Shown here: positions 57,201-64,000 of the stretch, in pieces
How the letters are laid out: every line of letters starts with the position of its first letter
Numbering within the stretch: position 1 is the stretch's first letter
Assembly (NCBI RefSeq): GCF_964275005.1
Contig: NC_092693.1
Location: forward strand, 21,596,335 to 21,660,334
Direction: 5' to 3'
From: Diadema setosum
Taxonomy: Eukaryota > Echinodermata > Echinoidea > Diadematoida > Diadematidae
DNA: 64,000 bases
Position numbers and translations under genes: made by a program
The notes under the pieces: model-generated
Seen by the model: only the letters and a program-made list of their open reading frames with translations
What the model was told of the DNA's origin: nothing
Database searches by the model: none

Positions 57201-58011
57201 TACAAAAATCTGAATCTTTGTGTAAATACTGACAGTTCAATTTCCAAAATCCTGGACCCCTTAGTGGTTGGGCACCTTTAAACTTTAATGTAACGAGGGA
57301 ATGGTCAGATTGAATACCTGGACTTATTTTTGATTGCGAACAATTAGTAACAAAGTTATCAGAAACAAGAATATAATCAATCCTGGATAACACTTTAGGA
57401 TTTTTTTGATGTCTGGTGTATTGTTTAAGGTTTGGATTAAAAGTACGCCAAATATCACAGAGATTAAATTCTTCCATAAGTGTTGTTAACATTTCACTTG
57501 ATTTGACATTAGAGTGGGTGTCCCTACCCCCTTGATAGTCCAGATGGCCCAAAACAGCATTAAAATCCCCAGCACATATAATAGAAGCGTATTTAAATTG
57601 GTCTACTTTGTTAAAGACTTCAAGAAAAAAATTGGGGTCATCATTATTTGAACCGTACAAATTTACTAAAACTAAAGGAACTTCATTAATACTAGCAGAT
57701 ATAATGAGGTATCTTCCATTAGGGTCAATGTAAGAAGAGTCAAGGACCAATGAAACCCTATTTCGAATTAGAATGGCTACACCTCTACTGTTTGAAGAAT
57801 GGCTGGAAAACCATGATTTTTCACCCCATTGTTGCATCCAAAATTGTTCATCCGATTTTGAAGAGTGGGTTTCCTGAAGAAAAATTATATCACTCTCAAT
57901 GGATCTTAAATAATGAAAAATTTTGCGTCTTTTTACATGATCTTGAATTCCCCTGCAATTAAATGTTGCAAGTTTTAAATCCATATTTGTAATGTGGGGA
58001 AAACAGTCCAT
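54226..58011 (-). CDS. L1 ORF2: endonuclease and reverse transcriptase
   Basis: 1261 codons, open throughout (a second possible start is at codon 10, 57984). It makes and uses the nick for target-primed reverse transcription. Residues about 12-245 are an APE-type endonuclease, with QET (E47), AGDFN (D149, N151), RIDY (D212) and SDH (235-237) all present. Residues about 470-790 are the reverse transcriptase, with RSPGLDGLPIEF, FRPISLL, LLLDIQKAFDS (D609), FQGCPISPYL and the catalytic LLADD (D711, D712). The C-terminus has a CCHC cluster (C1147, C1150, H1159, C1164) of the zf-RVT type. Length and order are normal for the L1/Tx1 group. No defect is visible, so it may still be competent. Confidence 0.95.
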   Translation of the reverse strand: MDCFPHITNMDLKLATFNCRGIQDHVKRRKIFHYLRSIESDIIFLQETHSSKSDEQFWMQQWGEKSWFSSHSSNSRGVAILIRNRVSLVLDSSYIDPNGRYLIISASINEVPLVLVNLYGSNNDDPNFFLEVFNKVDQFKYASIICAGDFNAVLGHLDYQGGRDTHSNVKSSEMLTTLMEEFNLCDIWRTFNPNLKQYTRHQKNPKVLSRIDYILVSDNFVTNCSQSKISPGIQSDHSLVTLKFKGAQPLRGPGFWKLNCQYLHKDSDFCTIIRDNIEEFKLINFKSNCNPNILWDALKCTITGICIEYCARKKKEKNFVKRELLREIEEVEKKLSVDLNDDELLNEKDFLTQALNDILDEETKGLIIRSRIRWIEEGEKSSKYFCNLEKRSGEKKSIFKLKNDDDEIIVKQDTILEEIYSFYQLLYSKQCDNNLGDEKDVFLNSIEIPQLNEVDKDFLDKPLSKKELYDTITSMKHNRSPGLDGLPIEFYIVFWKDISDLLLDSFNFSLQNGLMSSSQRNGVITLIPKKDKDHSFLKNFRPISLLTVDYKILAKTLANRLKKCLSDLIHPDQSGFLKGRNIGNNIRLIIDIIEYTDLKQIPGAILLLDIQKAFDSVSHDYLYRVMRKFNFSDKFIDWIKVFYSGRKSYVSNYGHLTTPINMERGIFQGCPISPYLFLLVIESMALAIRQNLNIKGIPVGENDLKISLLADDSTCFIDGSQNSFKSLFDTIGSFSESSGCKLNISKSEAIWIGSLKGSQKFPFSEKGLKWNKSTFKTLGIHFSLNISNLYDLNHKTKLKSIENILNCWRVRNLSLVGKICVIKTLLLPQLLYYFSVLCIKIPKKFFRQINTILYKFIWSGGSDRVKRHLLCNDYSLGGLKMIDPYMFSIAQKMTWVKMLLDDNYQSIWKFIELCILDDFSGRKDILWKAHPPACILNKLGSSQLAESLQTWYIFREKIVKDEFNTAFSAIGSCQCIWFNRSIRSKSKQYFLYEDWLDKGIVFISDLLNPPHPGYKLFEELILDYDISKKDRRKYNFLLKNIPKDWFVSSDLTPDKIFEEIKAKLLKTQKIPKFAYSIIQETCYPERQTVFWSDLQESEEINWEKVHVNNFLCTINTRIRSFYFKLFHRAIGLNNFLYKIKRKDSPNCSFCKNAPETYIHIFVQCPSVQPIWEDTLKAISQKINKPLNVSLFEQMFGFDSDKFLTYLFLLLKYYVYICKFQNKPPSFKGYKSYVIANKELEYNIAKRNNKLSIHFRKWRFDL

Positions 58012-59224
58012 TTCTTATTACCTTTATACAGGACTTTCAATAAGTTTGAGAGCAAGAGCACCTGAGACAAAATAACTGCCAACAAATTAAAATTATGAGA
58101 TACAAAAACATACTGAATACTAATACTTGCGGCTGCTGTGAGATTAGAAAAAAGTGGTATGATTAAAAAAAGAAAAACAATTGGAAAAAAACAAACAAAA
58201 GGATGGGTGCACAAGATAGGGTGGCACCGGGCCTCAAATTGTGAAACGGCCCGGGCCAAAAGTGCAACTTTTGGAGTGGCCTCAATGGCCACCGGCGCAT
58301 GGGGGCGTAAACACATATCATAATCGTGCCCTTCATATTACATATGAATTGGTACAAAATAAAAATGAAATACAAAATATATCATATGAACAGTCAATAC
58401 TACAACCATTCAGGTCCCCCCTCAAAGAAAAAAAAAAATTCTTTCCTTTTTTTTTTCTGCTAACAACGTAATGGAATCCACATAAGTTATATTAATTAAA
58501 TGTAATTACTATTCCAAATAAAATAAAAATAAGTTTACCTTATTTAGTTTTCCACAGTAAAGATATCAACGGAAGAAAAAAAGGGGTATTTTACTTTAAA
58601 ATACACCAATAAAATCTTTTACAACAAACTTGCATTATGAAGATCTTATTCTTAAAGATCAAAAATTTGAAAAAAAAATATTAAAATGATAATAACATTT
58701 GAAAAAATAATAAGAATCTATTATGAGTGTAATGTATAATCAATTGTATTGACTTCTTCTCTTTAACCGGTACTAAACTAAAATAACAACAAAACACACC
58801 CATTATACAAGTTACTAACTACTGTACCACTAATTCTACTTTGTATACAGTGAAACAAACGATATCAATTAGAACTCGATCAGAATGAAATAAAATGCTT
58901 GCAAACAATAATACAGCCAAGTGCAGACAACATTACCAGAAAATGGAATAAAGTCTTGGAGTTTTCAAATCGGCTTTCTCTCCTTTTTTTCTCTCAAGAA
59001 GTAACATTGGTTCAGTATATTCTGCAACAGTATATCAGTTATCAGTAGTTAATGTTAATATTCTTCTTGTGTACCAGATCTTCCACATGTCTCTAACTGG
59101 ACTTCCATCCTGAGATGCCTTTATAATCACGAAAAACAGTTTAAAAAGCATACAACAGCGAATATGAAAAAAAAAAAAAAAAATCCGATCTGGTGCTCCT
59201 GAAGCATGAAACAAGACACCTTGT
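58012..59224 (-). other. Spacer between L1 ORF1 and ORF2
   Basis: About 1.2 kb, unusually long for this group. It is AT-rich except for a GC-rich island at 58200-58316 that includes CGGCCCGGGCC. No conserved frame was recognised. Confidence 0.6.
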
Positions 59225-59562
59225 TTAACTTCCTCTGGGAACGTCGGTATTTGCCGTTGGTGTTACGATCCTGCCCGAAGAATCTCTCGCCTTCAGAATG
59301 GCTGGGTAGATAAAAAAAAGGCTTGAAGCCTTTTTCCTTGAGAGCTTTGAACTTGGTCAGCTGAGCCTTTCTTTGGTCCAACACCCGCTTAGACATATCA
59401 TCGTTGACAAAGATCTTTCTGCATCTCTGGTCTGGGCCTGAAACAAACTTTATCAGCTCCTTCTTGACTCGTTCTTTTACACGATAACTGTTGAACCCGA
59501 TATGAATAGGGCGAGGGCGAGAGTTCTTCTGGTTGCTACGGTATGTAGGTGTGCGATGGATT
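59225..59562 (-). CDS. L1 ORF1, C-terminal segment
   Basis: It reads IHRTPTYRSNQKNSRPRPIH, then IGFNSYRVKERVKKELIKF and RKIFVNDDMSKRVLDQRKAQ, the rest of the RRM and the carboxy-terminal domain. In the run of eight A on the plus strand (59312-59319) the frame shifts by one. With one base fewer it would continue FIYPAILKARDSSGRIVTPT to a stop at 59225-59227. This could be a real mutation or a homopolymer sequencing error. Confidence 0.8.
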
Positions 59563-60339
59563 CTGGAGGTCTCGTCTTCAATTCGATTTGCACGTTGAGC
59601 CAGGCGTCACCCTGTTATGACGTAGTTTTTACGTACTGCGCATGCGCGAGCGTCGACCCTCGGCTCATCGCACAAATTTCGAACGCGTTAACCCCGGTTA
59701 TCACCGTCCACCCAAATCGGTTGCGCCGCGCTCAACCCACCTTGCTATGACGTCACACTCCTCTCGGGTATCGTGCGGAAGAGCACGATGACTCTCGGGA
59801 AATCCGTGCTCAATTCACCTGTTTTCATTTTTCTTTCGAGAGAATATTTATATTCTATTTACATGAAAGCTTATGATCTTGATACGTCACAGTAGCAGCG
59901 CTGACATACAAACTACAGCCTCTGGTACCTACTTTATTTGTCCGTTTTCACTGTTTCGCAGTTTGCAACTGCCTACCGTAGTCCCACACATGCATTTACA
60001 CGTAATGCTTTACGCAAACAGATCTTGGTGCTTTAGGCCTAGCTAGTGCAGCAGTGCATTTGCCTAGTAGTCTTACCATGCATCATGTTTTAAAATCCAC
60101 ATAATTCCTCCCAGGATACGCATCTAGTCAAAGACAAAATAAATATTACAAGTACAGAAACGAGTCACAAATTCCACATACTAGTATATGCACGCAAGGC
60201 ACAGGTTGCCTCCTGCACACGCCACGCACGAGACGTGACGCCGGCGCCCGAAATCGAAATGTGTTTTAGCAGCGGGTCAACGTACAGACGTGACGCCTTG
60301 ACGTACGGTTGCGCTCGGCGGCACGTCCTTCTCGTTCAC
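59563..60339 (-). other. Intron-like 777-bp segment inside L1 ORF1
   Basis: On the minus strand it begins GTGAAC and ends CCTCCAG. Its removal joins FSIG to IHRTPTYRSNQKNSR in frame, restoring the middle of the RRM domain with no residue obviously lacking. Donor and acceptor are weak, and the polypyrimidine tract is poor. It contains TGCGCATGCGCG (59637-59648, NRF-1-like) and TGACGTCA (59748-59755, CRE), so it also looks promoter-like. It may be an intron, an unrelated insertion or an internal promoter. No target duplication is seen at its ends. Confidence 0.45.
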
Positions 60340-60779
60340 CCAATCGAAAACTCCCTTATGTTGATCTTGGCCTCAGCAAGTAGGAGCTTCACTGATTTCA
60401 AACTCGCGCTAGCCTCATGGGCATCATCTCCTTCCGTTTCTGGCAGATTGAAAATAACAATGTTAGATCTCCGCGAGCGGTTTTCTAGGTCGTCGATTTT
60501 CTCTTCTGCCTTAGCTAATGCAATTTCCAGTTTGCTTACTTTGTCAGATACCTCGCCAATCTCATGCTCGAGAAGGCCGTGGCTGTTTCGGCAATCCGCA
60601 GCCAGCTGCTCAAATCTAGCGTGCATACGGGCTTCAAACGCCCGGGCCCATGCCGGGGCTTGTTCTTCATCGTCCGGCATCGCTGTAGGTGCACTCAAGT
60701 TTTCGTTTGGAATCACAGAAACATCAGAAAGTGTGCCTGTTTTTACCTTTTTCTTCGCCGGGCTGGAGGTTGGGTCCAT
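60340..60779 (-). CDS. L1 ORF1, N-terminal segment
   Basis: It starts at ATG 60779 (MDPTSSPAKKKVKTG). A basic N-terminus is followed by a heptad-rich coiled coil (HARFEQLAADCRNSHGLLEH ... KLEIALAKAEEKIDDLENRS) and the beginning of an RRM-like fold (RRSNIVIFNLPE). This is the RNA-binding, trimer-forming ORF1 protein of L1-type elements. The frame hits a stop three bases after IREFSIG unless the following 777 bp are removed; see the intron-like segment. Confidence 0.85.
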
Positions 60780-60886
60780 TCTTGCGTTCACAACTGTCCA
60801 TACGATGTAAAAAATAGCAGTATTAAGACTAAAATTGAAATAAATTCAGGGCACGAAAATCCACACGTGTTCACGCATTAGTGTGC

Positions 60887-60900
60887 GCCGCCATCTTTTC
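60887..60900 (-). promoter_or_regulatory. YY1-type motif at the L1 5' end
   Basis: The first 14 bases of the element on its own strand are GAAAAGATGGCGGC. AAGATGGCGGC is the YY1 consensus, placed as in the human L1 5' end, where YY1 fixes the transcription start. Confidence 0.6.
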
Positions 60901-61120
60901 AGTTAGCTCCATTCTTGTTGATTTGAGATATATTACGATAAAAAAAAAAATTGTGAATAAACAAAGAAAAATAGAAAAAAAATAACATGAAATATTTAGT
61001 CATAATTTCAATAATATTCCTTGATGATTGTAACAAGTGAGGTATCACTGGGAAGGTTTTATCAAGCTCTATATCTGATGATGGACTGGCTTTAGAATGT
61101 TCGAGTTGTTTTAATCCGTT

Positions 61121-61132
61121 TTGCTATCAAAT

Positions 61133-61181
<49 letters not shown>

Positions 61182-61192
61182 ATCAAATTCTT
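61121..61192 (-). mobile_element. Poly(A)-only retroinsertion with 16-bp duplication
   Basis: TTGCTATCAAATTCTT occurs at 61121-61136 and again at 61177-61192, separated by nothing but T residues (about 40). This is the structure of target-primed reverse transcription that copied only a poly(A) tail. The nick hexamer ATTCTT is the same as at the neighbouring L1. Confidence 0.85.
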
Positions 61193-61368
61193 AACAAACA
61201 TGACTCTCCACTGGGAAATATTGACAAGTTTGCCTTTGCTTAACGAACAACACCTGACTGGAATGTTCGTGACCAAGTTCTCACTTCATTGAAAAATTTT
61301 ATTCCAAGATATGGATCATCTTACATCAGTCTCTGACTTGGACCGAGCTTCTCCTCAAAACAAGCAAG

Positions 61369-61373
<5 letters not shown>

Positions 61374-61415
<42 letters not shown>

Positions 61416-61480
61416 CGGAGACCCCAGGCAGTATAAGTATACCATAGTCAAAGATACATATATATATATATATATATATA
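61374..61480. repeat. (TG)n and (TA)n microsatellites
   Basis: About 20 TG units at about 61374-61413 and about 10 TA units at about 61461-61481. Confidence 0.95.
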
Positions 61481-61494
61481 CATTTTTTTTTTTT

Positions 61495-61695
61495 GTACAG
61501 GTCAATATTTTCTCGTGAAGAAATGGTCAGTAGGTTTGATTTATAATCGGGTTGTTATGTTTGAAGGGAGATGATGGGCAGTATAAGTTGGTAATGGATT
61601 TGTCTTTTGAATGGCATTTGTACCGTTCTTATGTTCATGTTACACCCAGAATGGGTTGATTTATGATTAATTTGAATGAAATCAATAAAATATCA
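61495..61695 (+). mobile_element. LINE-type 3' end repeat, copy 2
   Basis: A longer relative of 47340-47490, sharing TTTCTCGTGAAGAAATGGTC and GAATGAAATCAATAAA near the end, followed by an A-rich tail and a TG run (61714-61735). Confidence 0.75.
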
Positions 61696-61735
61696 TTGAA
61701 AAACAAAAAAAAAGTGTGTGTGTGTGTGTGTGTGT

Positions 61736-62279
61736 TTCTTGTAATTTGTTTGTTTGATTGTCGTCTGTTGAGAATGAGAAGGGCTTTAAGTCTTCTCGAA
61801 CACTATGGGTTTTGTGGTCACTTAACGCCCTTATCATTCTCAACCGACGCAGTGGTGATTGGTGGTGATTGTGTGCTGATTGATTTATTGATTGTTTGAT
61901 TTATTTTCTTCAATATGATTTCATATAGAAATCAAATTTCTTTACAGTATTGTACCAAAAATTTAATCAAACTTCGCGCATCTTGTTACCCTGGTGTGAC
62001 ACATGGCATTATCGTGATTATCTGTTACCTCTCCATTCATTACCGTCTACTTTGTCATTGCCGGTGAACGCTATCACACACCTCCATACACTATTATGGA
62101 CTTACACGTACAGTAGTACACAGTGAAGACACACAATGCATGATACACCACTAGCCATTCAAGCTGTCCCTCAATGTTTATTTTTCCCACTTTTTTGATT
62201 GAAAATTTTCTTAAAATTCAACCAAAAGTGTGCATAAAGATTGTTAGATTTCAAATTTGAAAAAGAATACTCTCTCATG
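61736..62279. other. No gene seen
   Basis: Non-coding sequence. A weak similarity (AAGTGTG.A, AGATTGTT, then G-rich) links 62170-62340 with 62400-62560. Confidence 0.4.
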
Positions 62280-62319
62280 TGGTGGTGGTGGTGGTGGTGG
62301 TGGTGGTGGGGGGGGGGGA
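62280..62319. repeat. (GGT)n microsatellite and G run
   Basis: About ten GGT units followed by about ten G. Confidence 0.95.
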
Positions 62320-62574
62320 TGCACCCTCCCTTGTTCCACTTCCAAAAACTTGGTTCACAGTAAAAGACATACATGCTGAAGTACCATGATCGATTAGCCA
62401 TTTACATTGTCCTGAATGTTTATGGGTTTTTTTTTTCTCACTTTTTGAATGAGAATTTGCTTAGTAGGTCCCCTAAAGTGTGAACCAGATTGTTGGAAGC
62501 TCAAGTCATAAGAATGTAAATTAAGCTTCCTGGTGTGGGAGGTGGTATCCCCATCTAACGCTATCTGGCTGTCT

Positions 62575-62692
62575 CAATTCAATTCAATCCAATTCAATTC
62601 AATTCAATTCAATTCAATTCAATTCAATTCAATTCAATTCAATTCAATTCAATTCAAATCAATTCAATTCAATTCAATTTAATTCATTTATT
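62575..62692. repeat. (AATTC)n pentanucleotide array
   Basis: About 22 AATTC units with a few variants. On the minus strand this is a (GAATT)n tail, so it probably expanded from the 3' tail of the adjoining retroposon. Confidence 0.95.
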
Positions 62693-63000
62693 TTCATTTT
62701 CATTTTATTTTCATTCTCATTTTTCTTCCAGCAAAACATAACACAATACATCAGAAATCATATCATAAGTAAATACATTATGACATGCGAAACGAGAGAT
62801 ATACATACATACATACCGGCAAAATACTAAGTAATGTTTAGAGGGGAAACAGAGAACTGAGAGGTCCACTAAAAAAACAATGCTTGTATATTGTGAACCA
62901 CTAAATCCAATCCAATCCAATCCATTCGTGGTCCTGATCTTCGAGACGGGATATAAATGACCAATATTAAACATTATCTTTCTAGAGAGTGGGTTCATTG
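62693..63000 (-). mobile_element. Retroposon 3' end, minus orientation (tentative)
   Basis: It follows the (AATTC)n tail with ATTTATTTTCATTTTCATTT, the same style as the insert at 35681. No coding sequence. Confidence 0.45.
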
Positions 63001-63569
63001 TACTTAGTAGGGCCTAAATTTTAGAGTTGTGTCCCATTATTTTGCTTGTACAGGCCGGGAGGGACTATATTATTTTTTGTTTTGTTTCCCTTCTGAATTG
63101 TTTCCCAAAGCTTAGTTTTGAAAGTTTTTATCTGCCATATGTTGCTAATCATCCCCTTTCTGTCCATCCCCAGACTTATTACATGGTGAAAACGCAGATC
63201 TATGCATAAATGAGGTGGCAGATACAACATAGTCATTCACATTGTCCTTGAATATTGATTTTTCTTACTTTGGGATTGACAAATTTCCAAATATAAAAAA
63301 AAAAGATGCACAAGATTGCTGAATTATAAAAATACCAAAGCTCCCCCGTGCGGGAGGGGATACGCCCACCACACCTGCCCCCCCCCCCCTCCTCCCCGTT
63401 CAGTCGCTGCACCCACTCGCTAGCGTGATACTCCCAAACATTGAACACATTGTCTCTCTAAAAGAATATTGCTTGTACATGTAGGTACATGTATTCCTGG
63501 GTAAGGCCATGATTACCGGTATAGGTCTCTAATGGCTAATAAAGAGATCTGTGGCTAGATTATAAAGAG

Positions 63570-63570
<1 letters not shown>
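63001..63570. other. No gene seen
   Basis: Non-coding with a C run at about 63380-63391. Confidence 0.5.
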
Positions 63571-63631
<61 letters not shown>

Positions 63632-63762
63632 TGTTTGTTTGTGTGTGTTTGTTGTTGTTGTTGTTTTGTTTGTCTGTGTGTGTTTGTTGTTGTTGTTGTT
63701 GTTGTTTTGTTTGTTTGTGTGTGTTTGTTGTTGTTGTCGTTGGTTTTTTTTTTTTTTTTTTG
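63571..63762. repeat. (GTT)n with GTTTGT(G)n interruptions
   Basis: Blocks of GTT units separated three times by TTGTTTGTnTGTGTGTTT, forming a higher-order repeat of about 40-50 bp. Confidence 0.93.
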
Positions 63763-64000
63763 GTTTTTTTTTTCTTGTTACCATTAAATCTGCTACGTCA
63801 CCTGTACCTCGGGCTACACAGTATGTCGCCCTCACAAGGTTGAAAGTAGGAAGTGTGTGACTGTCCTCAACCACTATGTTTTAGTTCGGTGTCCTCAACA
63901 GCGCATCAGCAGCCAGCAGCTCCATCGGCATCCCGCCCCAACACGTATTTTGTTTATTGGCGTTGCTATGATTTGCGATTACAAGTGAGGAACAATGGTG
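63763..64000. other. Window end, nothing recognised
   Basis: A GC-richer stretch (63790-63945) might be exonic or promoter sequence of a gene beyond the window, but no frame shows a known domain. Confidence 0.4.

Larger units (their letters stand above)
53254..60900 (-). mobile_element. Tx1-like L1 retrotransposon, near full length
   Basis: The minus-strand element begins at 60900 with GAAAAGATGGCGGC. It contains ORF1 (two segments), a spacer of 1.2 kb, an open ORF2 and a 3' UTR ending near 53254 (or at the poly(A) at 52951 if the last block belongs to it). A perfect 16-bp duplication, AGTTAGCTCCATTCTT, lies at 52935-52950 and 60901-60916. The complete 5' end, perfect duplication and open ORF2 point to recent insertion. 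The clade is judged from ORF1 and ORF2 motif style. Confidence 0.9.
52935..60916. repeat. 16-bp target-site duplication of the L1
   Basis: AGTTAGCTCCATTCTT at 52935-52950 and 60901-60916, identical. The plus-strand nick is after ATTCTT, whose T residues could prime on the poly(A) tail. Confidence 0.93.

Noticed and set aside
56771-57232. 153-codon plus-strand frame
   Set aside because: Antisense to L1 ORF2.
57975-58316. 113-codon frame upstream of L1 ORF2
   Set aside because: Hydrophobic, T-rich derived frame in the ORF1-ORF2 spacer that overlaps the ORF2 start out of frame. No similarity recognised.
60235-60881. 191- and 105-codon plus-strand frames
   Set aside because: Antisense to L1 ORF1 and its coiled coil.

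Overview
This is AT-rich eukaryotic DNA from a marine invertebrate, most likely an echinoderm (sea urchin-like). The evidence is spliced exons of an extracellular-domain protein, a Tx1-clade L1 retrotransposon, tRNA-derived SINEs, several TTAA-flanked foldback MITEs, abundant microsatellites and long G/C and A/T homopolymers. The species cannot be fixed from the sequence alone. There are no bacterial-type operons and no CRISPR. Most of the longest open frames outside the mobile elements are low-complexity or antisense artefacts.

Positions 1-32,900 are gene-poor. They hold microsatellites, LINE/SINE 3' tails, three short foldback or MITE copies (3927-4294, 15262-15536, 25081-25262), a 30-bp perfect palindrome (19995-20024) and a young but broken Gypsy-type LTR element (about 21725-24090) with a tRNA-Pro-like primer site. 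A non-autonomous hAT-type element (29622-31140) has an 8-bp target duplication and carries four tandem ~200-225 bp repeats.

Positions 32,910-40,808 form a nested mobile element. It has 28-bp perfect terminal inverted repeats inside GATC-rich arms and a tandemly duplicated 1.7-kb interior. An inner transposon with its own 37-bp inverted ends and arrays of short CATTCAAATT-like repeats encodes a helix-turn-helix peptide. An LTR-like fossil with CATG target duplication and a short retroposon are inserted in the second copy.

Positions 40,937-49,836 (+) carry the one convincing host gene. At least eight exons, all joined in phase 1, encode a predicted type II membrane protein: cytoplasmic tail, transmembrane helix, Ser/Thr stalk, Frizzled CRD, two EGF domains, short linker, second Frizzled CRD, stop. 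Its introns and 3' flank contain a foldback MITE, a long-TIR element, a TTCGGAATAACGAAC array, a tRNA-SINE and a TA-type MITE.

Positions 52,935-60,916 hold a nearly complete Tx1-like L1 on the minus strand with a perfect 16-bp target duplication. ORF2 is open over 1261 codons with all endonuclease and reverse-transcriptase catalytic residues visible. ORF1 is split by a 777-bp segment with intron-like GT/AG boundaries in the correct phase. The element's first bases carry a YY1-type motif. A second small retroposon appears to have landed on exactly the same nick at its 3' end, and a pure poly(A) insertion with its own 16-bp duplication lies 220 bp beyond its 5' end. The rest, to 64,000, is microsatellites and LINE tails.
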